The notes under the pieces were generated by a model that ran no database searches, had not been told where the DNA came from, and saw only the letters and a list, made by a program, of their open reading frames with translations. 64,000 nucleotides of DNA from JAYPAN01 sp049597955 (GTDB lineage Bacteria; Pseudomonadota; Alphaproteobacteria; RS24), in assembly GCA_049597955.1 (NCBI GenBank), contig JBMYND010000008.1, forward strand, positions 1 through 64,000, written 5' to 3'. Shown piece by piece: positions 26,291-35,035 of the stretch. A program made the position numbers and the translations under genes. Position 1 is the stretch's first letter. Every line of letters begins with the position of its first letter.

Positions 26291-26767
26291 CTAACCGCGC
26301 ATTTGCAACACGCTTATCAGCGTAAACAGGCGACGTGCCGTATCAAGGTCAATTTGCGCCCGCTCTTCAATCCGCGACTGCAATTCTTCCGCCGCCTCAT
26401 TGTGCAAAGCGCGCCGTGCCTGATCAATGGTTTCAATCCGATCGGGCGAGGCGGTGCGAATGGCCTCAAAATAGCTTTCGCAAATCATGAAATAGTCGCG
26501 CACATAGCGGCGCAGCGGCGTCATGGATAATTCAATCTGCTCCAAAGCCTGACTGTCCGTATCGCGCACATCAAATAAAATGCCGCGCTCGCCAATCGAC
26601 AAAGTGACGCGATAGGGGCCGGACTGGCCATTGGTCAGGGCGAAATGATTGCCCTCTATCAAATCAAAAATAGCGACGCGGCGCTCATGCTCAATATCGG
26701 GATTGCGCGCCACCAGTGCCGGGTCGTCCAGCGAAATATGCACGATACGGGTGGCCTTTTCGGTCAT
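26291..26767 (-). CDS. UPF0262 family protein
   Basis: This encodes 158 residues starting MTEKATRIVHISLDD. It is the alphaproteobacterial UPF0262 family, of unknown function, usually located next to hisD. Landmark stretches are FDLIEGNHFAL and LSMTPLRRYVRDYFMICESY. The chosen ATG overlaps the hisD stop by 4 bp, whereas the longer frame upstream would lie inside hisD. Confidence 0.9.
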   Translation of the reverse strand: MTEKATRIVHISLDDPALVARNPDIEHERRVAIFDLIEGNHFALTNGQSGPYRVTLSIGERGILFDVRDTDSQALEQIELSMTPLRRYVRDYFMICESYFEAIRTASPDRIETIDQARRALHNEAAEELQSRIEERAQIDLDTARRLFTLISVLQMRG

Positions 26768-28092
26768 GGGCTGTCCGGCTTGCCCCCCTGGGGCATATTC
26801 AGGCGAATGCTGATTGACCGGCCATGCGCGTGCAGGCCCTCTTCTTCGGCCAATGTCACGGCAGCCGGGCCAATCGCGGCCAGCGAGGCGGCATCGCATT
26901 TAACCAGTGAGCTGCGTTTCATGAAATCCAGAACAGACAGGCCGGACGCATAGCGCGCCGCGCGCGCTGTCGGCAGCACATGATTGGGCCCGGCAATATA
27001 ATCGCCTATTGCTTCAGGCGTATAGCGTCCCATAAAAATCGCCCCGGCATGGCGAATCTCGCCAGCCAGTTTTTCCGGCTCGGCAACTGCCAGTTCCAAA
27101 TGCTCCGGTGCCAGCGCATTGACCAATTCGGGCGCATCGCGCATCACATCATCAACCACCAATATCGCGCCATAATTTTCCCAAGCCGCCCGGGCAATGG
27201 CGGCGCGCGGCAATTGCGCCAATGTCGTCTCCACCGCCTCGGCCACCGCATCGGCAAAACCGGCATTGTCACAAATCAATATGGACTGGGCGACTTCATC
27301 ATGCTCGGCTTGGCTCAGCAAATCAGCCGCCATCCAAGACGGGTCATTTTCGGCATCGGCGACAACGAGAATCTCCGACGGGCCGGCAATCATATCAATG
27401 CCCACCTGCCCAAAGACTTGCCGTTTGGCGGTCGCCACATAGGCATTGCCGGGGCCGGTAATCACATTGACCGGCGCAATGCTTTGCGTGCCATAGGCCA
27501 AAGCCGCCACGGCTTGGGCACCGCCTATGCGGTAAATCTCATCAATACCGGCCAGCCGCGCCGCCACCAGCACCAGCGGGTTTAACTGCCCATCCGGTGT
27601 TGGCACCACCATCACCACGCGCCCGACACCGGCAACGCGCGCCGGAATGGCATTCATCAGCACTGAGGAAGGGTAATTGGCAAGCCCGCCCGGCACATAA
27701 AGACCGGCCGCATCCACCGCCGTCCAGCGATGGCCCAATTCAACCCCGTCAGCATCGGTGAAACGGTCATCAGCCGGCTTCTGGCGCGCATGAAAATCGG
27801 CAATCCGGTCGGCAGCCAATTGCAAAGCCGCCAATGTGTCCGGCGGGCAGGCCGCCTCAGCCGCGTCAATTTCTGCCGCGCTTATCCGCATGGTTTCCGG
27901 TGTCAATTTCTGGCGGTCAAATTTTTCGGTTAATTCCAGCACGGCGGCATCGCCACGAGCGCGCACATCGGCAATGATTTGCGCCACCACCGCATCAACA
28001 TCGGCATCCTGCTCGCGTTTCATGCCCAAAAGCGTGTCAAAACGCGCGGCAAAATCCGGCGCATTGACATGGGTGTGGAGAAAACAGGCCAT
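26764..28092 (-). CDS. hisD: Histidinol dehydrogenase
   Basis: This encodes a 442-residue zinc enzyme that oxidises L-histidinol to histidine in two NAD-dependent steps. Motifs present include GPSEILVVAD, SQAEHDEVAQ, the catalytic Glu-His pair in LAPEHLEL and HVLPTARAARYASGLSV. Length and motifs are normal. It shares one base with the upstream DUF2948 gene and four with UPF0262, a conserved alphaproteobacterial arrangement. Confidence 0.97.
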   Translation of the reverse strand: MACFLHTHVNAPDFAARFDTLLGMKREQDADVDAVVAQIIADVRARGDAAVLELTEKFDRQKLTPETMRISAAEIDAAEAACPPDTLAALQLAADRIADFHARQKPADDRFTDADGVELGHRWTAVDAAGLYVPGGLANYPSSVLMNAIPARVAGVGRVVMVVPTPDGQLNPLVLVAARLAGIDEIYRIGGAQAVAALAYGTQSIAPVNVITGPGNAYVATAKRQVFGQVGIDMIAGPSEILVVADAENDPSWMAADLLSQAEHDEVAQSILICDNAGFADAVAEAVETTLAQLPRAAIARAAWENYGAILVVDDVMRDAPELVNALAPEHLELAVAEPEKLAGEIRHAGAIFMGRYTPEAIGDYIAGPNHVLPTARAARYASGLSVLDFMKRSSLVKCDAASLAAIGPAAVTLAEEEGLHAHGRSISIRLNMPQGGKPDSP

Positions 28093-28559
28093 TATTCGCC
28101 ATCCAACTCATCAGTGCCGCCCAGCACATCATGGTGCGGCACGCCATGTGCCGCCCAAGGGGCAGTTACATCTTGCAATATGGCGTCGCAAGCCTCAACC
28201 GCCAAGCGGATTTCTGCACGCCCCGAAAAAACCAGCCTCATTTCCCCCGCCGGTGCCTTATCCGCCGTAAAGGTTACAGCCAGCAGCGACAAAACGCCAT
28301 CATCGCGCTGGCGGCTCAAATTGCGGCTTTGCATGGACAGCACATCATTTATCTGCAAGGCGGCGCGCACCCGCAAACGCGCTTTGGGCAATTCATGGCA
28401 ATAGCGATTGACCATCAGCACCAGACGGCGCTCATCGGGCAAATGGGCAATATCTCCGATTTGCAGCACCGCATCTTGCAACAGGGCCGAGACCACCTGC
28501 AAATCGGCCTGTTCGCGGGCATAGAGTTTCAGCGGCGCATGGGCCTGATTGTCACTCAT
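28092..28559 (-). CDS. DUF2948 family protein
   Basis: This encodes 155 residues of a cytoplasmic protein of unknown function typical of the alphaproteobacterial murA-hisD interval. The N-terminal LKLYAREQADLQVVSALLQDAV and RRLVLMVNRYCHE segments are the family hallmarks. It overlaps hisD by one base and follows murA by 22 bp. Confidence 0.88.
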   Translation of the reverse strand: MSDNQAHAPLKLYAREQADLQVVSALLQDAVLQIGDIAHLPDERRLVLMVNRYCHELPKARLRVRAALQINDVLSMQSRNLSRQRDDGVLSLLAVTFTADKAPAGEMRLVFSGRAEIRLAVEACDAILQDVTAPWAAHGVPHHDVLGGTDELDGE

Positions 28560-28581
28560 AATTGTCCCTCATAATTACCCC

Positions 28582-29865
28582 TCAGGCGCGCTCCCGCCAT
28601 ATTCGTGCGCCACAGGCCGACAATTTTTCCTCAATCCGCTCATAGCCGCGGTCGAGATGATAGACGCGGTTAATCTCGGTCACACCTTCAGCCATCAGCC
28701 CGGCAATCACCAAAGTCACCGAAGCGCGCAAATCGGTCGCCATAACGGGTGCGGCGTGCAATTTCTCAACACCGGTGACAATCGCCGTATCGCCCTCAAG
28801 CGAAATATCCGCCCCCAGCCGCGCCAATTCCTGCACATGCATGAAGCGGTTTTCAAATATCGTCTCGCGTATCCGGCTGACCCCTTCAGCGCAGCACATC
28901 AGCCCCATAAAGGGTGCTTGTAAATCCGTGGCAAAACCGGGATAGGCTTCGGTCGTGATATGGGTTGCGTTGGGGCGGCCATCCGGCGCACAAATCTGCA
29001 AGCCCTTTTTTCCGCTTGTGCCGGTTTCGGCCAAAGCCACACCGGCCAGCCGCAAGGACGGTGCCAAAGCGCCAATATCAGCCTCGCCAATACCGGTCAG
29101 CACCGCCTTGCCGCCACTGGCCGCCACAGCCAATGCAAAAGCCCCCGCCTCAATCCGGTCGCGTATCACCTGATGCTCAGCCCCGCCAAGCCGCGCCACG
29201 CCCCTGATATGCAGCATGCGCGTGCCAAGCCCGTCAATCTGCGCGCCCATGGCTTGCAGGCAATGGCCGACATCGACCACTTCCGGCTCGGTGGCGGCAT
29301 TGGTGATAAGCGTTTCGCCCTTGGCCAGCGCGGCTGCCATCATCAGCACATGGGTTGCGCCGACCGACACAAAGGGCAAATCAATGCGCCCGCCAGTCAG
29401 CCCATGCGGCGCGGCGGCATTGACATAACCGCCGCTGACATCAATATCAGCACCGAGTGCTTCCAGCCCTTTCAGATATAAATCGACCGGCCGTGTGCCA
29501 ATCGCACAGCCGCCCGGCAATGAGACTTGCGCCTGTCCGGCGCGCGCCAATAAAGGCCCGATAACCCAGAAACTGGCGCGCATTTTCGAGACCAATTCAT
29601 AGGAGGCACGGGTTGAGGTCAGTTTGGCGGCCTGCACGCACACACCCTCGCCGGGGCCATTGCCAAATTCTTCCACTGTCGCGCCCAGGCCTTCCAGCAC
29701 TTGCGCCAGCGTGCGCGTATCAGCAAGGCGCGGCGTGCCGCGCAAAACCAGTTTTTCTTCGCTCAACAGCGCCGCCACCATAAGCGGCAGCACGGCGTTT
29801 TTTGAGCCGGAAATAGCCAGCTCACCATGCAGGGGCACACCGCCTTCAATCAGAATACGATCCAT
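28582..29865 (-). CDS. murA: UDP-N-acetylglucosamine 1-carboxyvinyltransferase
   Basis: This encodes a 427-residue enzyme for the first committed step of peptidoglycan synthesis. It starts MDRILIEGG, and the active-site Cys120 lies in LPGGCAIGTRPVD. Because Cys is retained, fosfomycin sensitivity is expected from the enzyme alone (inference). The frame runs 63 codons further upstream, but that part overlaps the small upstream gene and lacks family similarity, so 29865 is chosen. Confidence 0.97.
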   Translation of the reverse strand: MDRILIEGGVPLHGELAISGSKNAVLPLMVAALLSEEKLVLRGTPRLADTRTLAQVLEGLGATVEEFGNGPGEGVCVQAAKLTSTRASYELVSKMRASFWVIGPLLARAGQAQVSLPGGCAIGTRPVDLYLKGLEALGADIDVSGGYVNAAAPHGLTGGRIDLPFVSVGATHVLMMAAALAKGETLITNAATEPEVVDVGHCLQAMGAQIDGLGTRMLHIRGVARLGGAEHQVIRDRIEAGAFALAVAASGGKAVLTGIGEADIGALAPSLRLAGVALAETGTSGKKGLQICAPDGRPNATHITTEAYPGFATDLQAPFMGLMCCAEGVSRIRETIFENRFMHVQELARLGADISLEGDTAIVTGVEKLHAAPVMATDLRASVTLVIAGLMAEGVTEINRVYHLDRGYERIEEKLSACGARIWRERA

Positions 29866-29869
29866 CCGG

Positions 29870-30019
29870 CTAGTCTCCCGGCCTGTCGGATTTTTCGGCT
29901 GATTCGGGCGGCGCGCTATTCTTGCTGCGGCCTGCCTTGCGGCGTCGCAAATTGGCGCGCAAAGCCTCGGCCAGCCGCGCCTTGCGGTCTTGTTTGGCTG
30001 ATTTTCCGCCCTTTTCCAT
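29870..30019 (-). CDS. Small basic protein upstream of murA
   Basis: This ATG-to-TAG frame of 49 codons ends 4 bp before murA. The product has a highly charged central segment (ARLAEALRANLRRRKAG) predicted to be a single helix. Similar short Arg/Lys-rich ORFs precede murA in other alphaproteobacteria as far as I recall, so it is probably real. Its function is unknown, and nucleic-acid or ribosome binding is only a guess from charge. Confidence 0.7.
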   Translation of the reverse strand: MEKGGKSAKQDRKARLAEALRANLRRRKAGRSKNSAPPESAEKSDRPGD

Positions 30020-30066
30020 TGTGTCTGTTTGCCCCCTATACCGGTTTCGGTCAAGGGAAATCGCCG

Positions 30067-30411
30067 CTAATCGGGCAGGCTGTCATGGCGCGAAACAACG
30101 CCGCGCCGCGGCCAATCGGGGCGCACAAAAACCTGCCGCGAGCGGCATTTGGAGCAGCGCGATTTGCCGCGCAGCGCGCCCAATGTAATATCGCCATGCC
30201 GCGCCATAATCGGCGGCACGGGCAGGCTGGCATGATGGCTGCACGCCTCGCACCATAGCCAGACATTCAGCCCTTTCTCCACCAGCCAGGACAGGCGCAC
30301 CGGCTGTTCCCGCTCTACGCCCCGCAACAGACAACCCCAACGCAACAACAAAAGAACAATAGAGGAACATATTAGCCGCCATGCGCGACAAAGGCAAATC
30401 TGCCCTTGCAT
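30067..30411 (-). CDS. Zinc-ribbon-like hypothetical protein
   Basis: The frame encodes up to 114 residues. The convincing part is the last 70 or so: WCEAC followed by CSKC, two Cys pairs that could hold one zinc, with ARHGDITLGAL between them and VRPDWP after, a pattern I associate with small alphaproteobacterial zinc-ribbon proteins. The true start may be the GTG at 30282, because the preceding segment is a poorly conserved hydrophobic and Arg-rich stretch. It is on the same strand as murA and the small gene, 47 bp away. Confidence 0.6.
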   Translation of the reverse strand: MQGQICLCRAWRLICSSIVLLLLRWGCLLRGVEREQPVRLSWLVEKGLNVWLWCEACSHHASLPVPPIMARHGDITLGALRGKSRCSKCRSRQVFVRPDWPRRGVVSRHDSLPD

Positions 30412-30445
30412 CTGCGCCGTGGCCGTGGCAAGAACACGCGGGCTG

Positions 30446-30520
30446 GCTGCCGTAGCTCAGGGGTAGAGCACTCCCTTGGTAAGGGAGAGGCCGGTGGTTC
30501 AATTCCACCCGGCAGCACCA
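30446..30520 (+). tRNA. tRNA-Thr (GGT)
   Basis: The 75-nt cloverleaf has acceptor GCTGCCG paired with CGGCAGC, D-arm TAGCTCAGGGGTAGAGCA, anticodon loop CTTGGTAA with anticodon GGT, T-loop TTCAATT and an encoded CCA. It stands at the boundary between the housekeeping cluster and the accessory patch, though no integrase lies beside it. Confidence 0.96.
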
Positions 30521-30537
30521 TTTTCCGACAAATGCCG

Positions 30538-30882
30538 CTATTGGGTAACGATATGCACCGGATCGCCGGTCGGAATGGCGCTGGAGACCGCCTCGCGCTC
30601 AAAGCTGTATATGCACACGCCGGAAAATTTCGACTGTTTGCAGGCAAAGGCCGATTTGATTTCCTCGATGAGCTGCGGGCTTTCCTTTTCAAATTTTTTC
30701 AGCATTTGCGCATCTTCAAACCGCACGGCGACGGTCACTTCGCCATCCTTGCCGAGCATAATATTCAGCCCGTGAAAATCATATTCGGCGATTTTGCCGC
30801 CCAGCCCTTCGGAAAAGAAACCGGCGGCGATTTTGGCCTCTGACAAGGAGGAAAATTTGAACTGCATAACCGAGGCAAACAT
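30538..30882 (-). CDS. Hypothetical protein paired with the GAF gene
   Basis: This encodes up to 114 residues (a start at residue 7, MQFKFSS, is also possible). I recognise no family. The fold looks like a small alpha-beta domain with strands FKFSSL, GLNIMLG, VTVAVRF and GVCIYSF and charged helices between. Its ATG overlaps the GAF gene stop (TAATG), so the pair is coupled and the products probably act together. Its end lies 18 bp from tRNA-Thr on the other strand. Confidence 0.75.
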   Translation of the reverse strand: MFASVMQFKFSSLSEAKIAAGFFSEGLGGKIAEYDFHGLNIMLGKDGEVTVAVRFEDAQMLKKFEKESPQLIEEIKSAFACKQSKFSGVCIYSFEREAVSSAIPTGDPVHIVTQ

Positions 30883-31712
30883 TACATATCCTCCAGGCTG
30901 GACAATAAATCGTCAATTTCATTGGAATTTGAGGAAATCGGGCTGGTAATGATACGCAGCGATTCATTGGATATATTCATATCCTTTTGCAGCTTGCGCC
31001 CCTGCTGCGACAACACAGTGCCGCTGGCACCTTCCTCAAGCAGGCCTTTTTCGCTGAGCCGGGCAATCGCCTCGGCGCCGGCTGTGCCGGTATTGCAAAA
31101 CGCCAGAAAGGCCGACAAATCATCCAGCGTTGCGCCCTCAACGCGGTTTTTGAATTTCACCATCGCATTGGAAAAGCGCCCGGCATTGACCTCATTCAAA
31201 TCGCCATAGCTGAGCAATTGCGTGGTCACGGCGCGTGCCAGATTTTTCATCAGGCGGATTTGCTCATCGCTCATATCCACCCTTTGCAGGCCGACAAGGC
31301 ACATCACGCCAAGGTGAAAGCCTTCCGGCGTGACCAGCGGAAAACCGGCATAGAATTTCACGCCCATCACCACTGCCGATTCAGTGCCGGCAAAGCGTTC
31401 ATCCTCGTTCAAATCCGGCACAATCATCGGCTCATTGGAGCACATTGCCCATTGGCAAATGGTTTCCTCGCGCGGCTTGCCCTCGGTCGGGTCAAAAGCC
31501 AGACCGACGCTGCAAGTGGTGTATTGATTTTCCGCATCACTGACATTGATGAACACAAAATCACAGCCGACAATTGATTTGGCAACCTCGCCAAACACCG
31601 TCAAATCCTGATTTTTATCCAGACCGGCAATCCCCATACGCTCGACTTTGGCGGCGCGGGCGGCCTCATTGCTCGGCTTTTCCGCAATTGGCACTGGCAC
31701 TATCTCGGACAT
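30882..31712 (-). CDS. GAF-domain protein
   Basis: This encodes 276 residues starting MSEIVPVP. A GAF-like sensor domain lies around 30-170: DFVFINVSDAENQY, CQWAMCSNEPMIVPD, FYAGFPLVTPEGFHLG. Such domains bind small ligands or chromophores. The C-terminal third lacks any recognised output domain; it may be helical and interact with the downstream 114-residue protein. The frame is open further upstream, but MSEIV has the better start context. Confidence 0.82.
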   Translation of the reverse strand: MSEIVPVPIAEKPSNEAARAAKVERMGIAGLDKNQDLTVFGEVAKSIVGCDFVFINVSDAENQYTTCSVGLAFDPTEGKPREETICQWAMCSNEPMIVPDLNEDERFAGTESAVVMGVKFYAGFPLVTPEGFHLGVMCLVGLQRVDMSDEQIRLMKNLARAVTTQLLSYGDLNEVNAGRFSNAMVKFKNRVEGATLDDLSAFLAFCNTGTAGAEAIARLSEKGLLEEGASGTVLSQQGRKLQKDMNISNESLRIITSPISSNSNEIDDLLSSLEDM

Positions 31713-31816
31713 GGCAGACCTCCTCAAACTGTTCCTCATCCAAGCAGACCAAATCACCCGACGCGGAGCAAGCTATTTGCCCCGCCGGACAAACCCAAAA
31801 ATTTTGCTAATGGGGG

Positions 31817-32575
31817 TTATTCGGCAGGTTGAAAGTTAAGCGGGCTGTCATCATGGGTGCGCCCTTCAAGAATACGCCCCGTCTTCTTTTTATTAACACC
31901 ACCCCATTGCTTGAAGTGAAAGGCGACACGCTTTTTCTCGCATTGGTCGCGTATATTGACAATCCACGATTTGTCGATTGGGCGCGCGCCCGGGCCGCTC
32001 TCGCCACCGACAATGACCCAATCAATTTTTCTGAGCCGCAAATTGCCCAATGGCCCAAGCAAGGGTTCGAGGCTTAAAAATTTTACCCTTGCCCCGCTAT
32101 TTTCCAAATGGCTGATGCGAAACTTATATTCCGCGCTTTCCACACTGACGCCCATCCAAAGATTCTCCGGCCAATTGAGCTGTTGCCCAACCGCCTCAAG
32201 CCTCTCGGCACGCTTGGTCAGCACTTGATAAGTGTGATGCGGTGTGGCGGCGATAATGCGGAAAACTTGTTTAATATATGAAATGGGAACGTCATCGTGG
32301 AATAAGTCCGACATGCTGTTGACGAAAATCAATGAGGGTTTTTTGACACGCAGGGGCGCTTGCAGCGATTCATGGTCAAGCCGGATTTTGCCCGTCCATT
32401 TATGTCGTCCGCCGGTTTTGCGGGTAAGCCCCTGATATTTTTCCATGCCCATGGCCTGCAATCGCCCTGCCATACGCATGGCGTAACAATTTGTGCAGCC
32501 GGGAGAAAGCACCGCACACCCCGCCACCGGGTTCCATGTCATTTCAGTCCATTCAATGTCGGATTTACTGGTCAT
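31817..32575 (-). CDS. DUF5131 three-Cys-motif protein (phage Gp37/Gp68 family)
   Basis: This encodes 252 residues from MTSKSDIEWTE. The N-terminal cluster Cys20, Cys27, Cys30 (GCAVLSPGCTNCYA) resembles a radical-SAM-like iron-sulfur site; IDWVIVGGESGPGARPI and FHFKQWGG are family signatures. The family occurs in phages and bacteria and is regularly encoded next to TcmP, as here, but its reaction is not established. It overlaps the end of tcmP by 11 bp. A longer start at 32608 is possible but would overlap tcmP more. Confidence 0.88.
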   Translation of the reverse strand: MTSKSDIEWTEMTWNPVAGCAVLSPGCTNCYAMRMAGRLQAMGMEKYQGLTRKTGGRHKWTGKIRLDHESLQAPLRVKKPSLIFVNSMSDLFHDDVPISYIKQVFRIIAATPHHTYQVLTKRAERLEAVGQQLNWPENLWMGVSVESAEYKFRISHLENSGARVKFLSLEPLLGPLGNLRLRKIDWVIVGGESGPGARPIDKSWIVNIRDQCEKKRVAFHFKQWGGVNKKKTGRILEGRTHDDSPLNFQPAE

Positions 32576-33431
32576 GATTCGCACTAGCATGTTTGGCAAA
32601 TCTTTCAATAAGCCGATGCGCGTTTGATGACGGGTTGTTGCTGCAAAGCACCAGAGAGAATAAATGATGACCTTTCCCGTTTCTTAATCTTAGAGGTTTT
32701 GGAAAGACATACTCAAAAATTTCGGTCAACCGGCTCACAAATAAAGTCTCAACCCCGGCCTCTTTTCGTGTTTTGCCTTCTTCGTCGCCAAATAAATCCG
32801 GTTCGCTTTCCGAAGTAAACACCTGCTTCAAAATATCTTTTTCTTTCATCCCAAGGCACTGTTCCAAAGACGCTTTCATGCCCGGATTGATATTTTGGGC
32901 ATGATTGGGAATTGACCGATTGATGCTGAAGAAAGGAAACAAATACCAAACGTCACATTTTGTTTGGTGTCGCGCGATTCTCTCCAAAGTCTCCCATTTT
33001 ACCTGAAGGCCGAACGGGTCGAAAAACAACAATACCCTGTCACTTCCACCTAAACTGTCGAGTATTTGAACGGTCAATTCGTTGGCATCGCCGTGGTGAA
33101 CCTCCGCATTTGGCACTTCTTTTCTTTCTATCAGCGATTTTAGGCCTTCAACATTGTTTTTGTTTCTGTCGATGAAATGAAAAACCCCGAAAGGCAGGTC
33201 GGTGAGCCTTGATGCTGAACCCTCAATTATGTCTATGTTTGAGGCGGGGAAAAAGCTGCTTTGTCCATCCGGTTCATTGCGTCTCTTTTGCGCGCCCACG
33301 CCATCACCCGCAAATGCATCAATATAGTGCAGCTTGAATCTCCTACCGAGTGCCACCGCAAACATTTCTGCATAAGTTTCCAGTGTTTGCAGTTTTCTTT
33401 CTGTCCACTCTCCGCCGAAATCCTGTGTCAT
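32565..33431 (-). CDS. tcmP: Three-Cys-motif partner protein TcmP
   Basis: This encodes 288 residues. YIDAFAGDGVG (about 36-46) looks like a SAM-binding motif I, and LLFFDPFGLQVKW (about 134-146) like motif IV of a methyltransferase; these features and the gene neighbour identify TcmP, the partner of the DUF5131 three-Cys protein. Its substrate is unknown. By eye the gene is richer in A and T than the flanking core genes, consistent with transfer. It follows the methyltransferase-HNH gene by 6 bp. Confidence 0.88.
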   Translation of the reverse strand: MTQDFGGEWTERKLQTLETYAEMFAVALGRRFKLHYIDAFAGDGVGAQKRRNEPDGQSSFFPASNIDIIEGSASRLTDLPFGVFHFIDRNKNNVEGLKSLIERKEVPNAEVHHGDANELTVQILDSLGGSDRVLLFFDPFGLQVKWETLERIARHQTKCDVWYLFPFFSINRSIPNHAQNINPGMKASLEQCLGMKEKDILKQVFTSESEPDLFGDEEGKTRKEAGVETLFVSRLTEIFEYVFPKPLRLRNGKGHHLFSLVLCSNNPSSNAHRLIERFAKHASANHDQ

Positions 33432-33437
33432 CTCCCC

Positions 33438-34898
33438 TCACCTTTGTTGCGGGATGGTTTGGATGATGCCGTCTTCCTTGAGGCGGGCGATGAGATAGGG
33501 CATGTCGCGGTCGCCTTTCACCGAATTGCAGCGACCGCACAGCAATTGCAGATTTTCATCCGTGTCCGGCCCGCCCTTGGCGCGCGGGATGATGTGGTCG
33601 CGGGTGAAATTCTGAAACGGGAAACTGTGGCCGCAGCCATTGCATTTGCCCTCCTGCATGCCGAACAGCGTATGGTTGATATTATGGGAAGGTGCGCGGG
33701 CATGGTCGCGGCGCAAGGGAGTATCGCGCCGGTGCAGCACATGGGCAAACAGGCCAAGCTCGTTTTTCATGCGCTCTTCAATCAGCTTGGCGGCCAGAGG
33801 CGAAATGTCGATGCCGACCCATTTCCTGCCCAATTCTTCCGCCGCAAGGCAGGCCGTGGCGCAGCCGCAAAACGGGTCAAGCACCATATCGCCCTGATTG
33901 CTGGAAGCCGCAATAATCCGCTTCAAAAGCGCCAGCGGCTTTTGCGTCGGATAGCCGGTGCGTTCTTTTGATTGCCCTTGCACGGGCGAAATATCTGTCC
34001 AAATGCAGGGTGGAACTTGTCCTTTATTCTCATGCAAATACCGCTTGAAAGCCGGCACGCCGCCCTTTTTTTGCGGAAAGTGAATCCTGCCGTCTTTTTC
34101 AAGCGCCCGCATCCTCTCCTCAGGGTAACGCCAAGGCCCGTTATGACCATGAAAATCATATTCATAGCCCCCGCCGGAAAGACCTTTTGCGGACAAATTA
34201 TCGGCACGGTAGATACCGCGCCCATCTTTGTGGCGATAGAATTTTTCGACATAATCAGGGTTTAACGGAACCCGCACCGCGTCTTTATTTATTTTTGGCC
34301 CGTAAAACAGAATTGTATCAGCTACACGCCCAAAGCCGGAAGAATCATTGTGGGCAGAATTGCGTTTCCAAACAATTTCATTGCGAAAATTTTTGCGCCC
34401 GAAAATGGCGTCCATCATCATTTTCAGGCTGTGGCTCATCGTCGGGTCGCAATGCAGGTATATCGCGCCGGTCGGCTTCAAAATGCGGTGCATTTCCAGC
34501 AGCCGCATGGCCATGTAAATCAGATAGGCCTTGTCGCCCTCATTGCCGACATCCCCGGCCGCATCAATCACCTTATACAGGGCAGGATGTTCATCGGCGA
34601 TTAGCCCCCACCATGCCGCCTTGGTGTCTTCAAATGTCCACGCATCCTTGAATTGCGCGCCCGCCGCTTTTGAGCCTATCGGTGCTTGATAATTCTTATT
34701 GCTGTTGAAAGGCGGGTCGAGATAAATCAGGTCAATCGTCACGTCATCCATGCCGCGCATAATGTCGAGATTATCGCCGGTAAATATGGTGTGCGACGCC
34801 AATTGCTGGCGCTGCGGCGCGCCTTCCAATTCTTTTTGCGTGTCCTGCAAGCCATCCAGTCTTTGCTTGCGTGGCTGTTGCTTTGCTTTTTTCGCCAT
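33438..34898 (-). CDS. DNA methyltransferase fused to an HNH nuclease domain
   Basis: This encodes 486 residues from MAKKAKQQP. Residues about 35-385 form an N6-adenine/N4-cytosine methyltransferase of beta-type order: catalytic DPPF (61-64) precedes the SAM motif DPFCGCATAC (341-350), with the target region between. Residues about 419-463 are an HNH endonuclease: two Cys pairs (CNGC, CGRC) hold zinc around DHIIPRAKGG. The fusion suggests modification and cleavage by one polypeptide, or an HNH used in DNA handling. It is first in the cassette with tcmP and the DUF5131 gene. The upstream frame extends to 35018 without family support. Confidence 0.92.
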   Translation of the reverse strand: MAKKAKQQPRKQRLDGLQDTQKELEGAPQRQQLASHTIFTGDNLDIMRGMDDVTIDLIYLDPPFNSNKNYQAPIGSKAAGAQFKDAWTFEDTKAAWWGLIADEHPALYKVIDAAGDVGNEGDKAYLIYMAMRLLEMHRILKPTGAIYLHCDPTMSHSLKMMMDAIFGRKNFRNEIVWKRNSAHNDSSGFGRVADTILFYGPKINKDAVRVPLNPDYVEKFYRHKDGRGIYRADNLSAKGLSGGGYEYDFHGHNGPWRYPEERMRALEKDGRIHFPQKKGGVPAFKRYLHENKGQVPPCIWTDISPVQGQSKERTGYPTQKPLALLKRIIAASSNQGDMVLDPFCGCATACLAAEELGRKWVGIDISPLAAKLIEERMKNELGLFAHVLHRRDTPLRRDHARAPSHNINHTLFGMQEGKCNGCGHSFPFQNFTRDHIIPRAKGGPDTDENLQLLCGRCNSVKGDRDMPYLIARLKEDGIIQTIPQQR

Positions 34899-35035
34899 GC
34901 GCCATTCCGCCGTTCGTGTCTTGTTCCCAATCACATTAGCGGTGCTTCGGTTTTGAGTCAAACCATTGATTTTATTGGGTTTTATACAATCATTGCTTGC
35001 ATGTGGCGGCTGATGCAACCTATAGGCAAGTCGTC

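Noticed and set aside
30083..30508. 141-codon minus-strand frame
   Set aside because: It runs through tRNA-Thr and overlaps the zinc-ribbon ORF without any recognisable domain.
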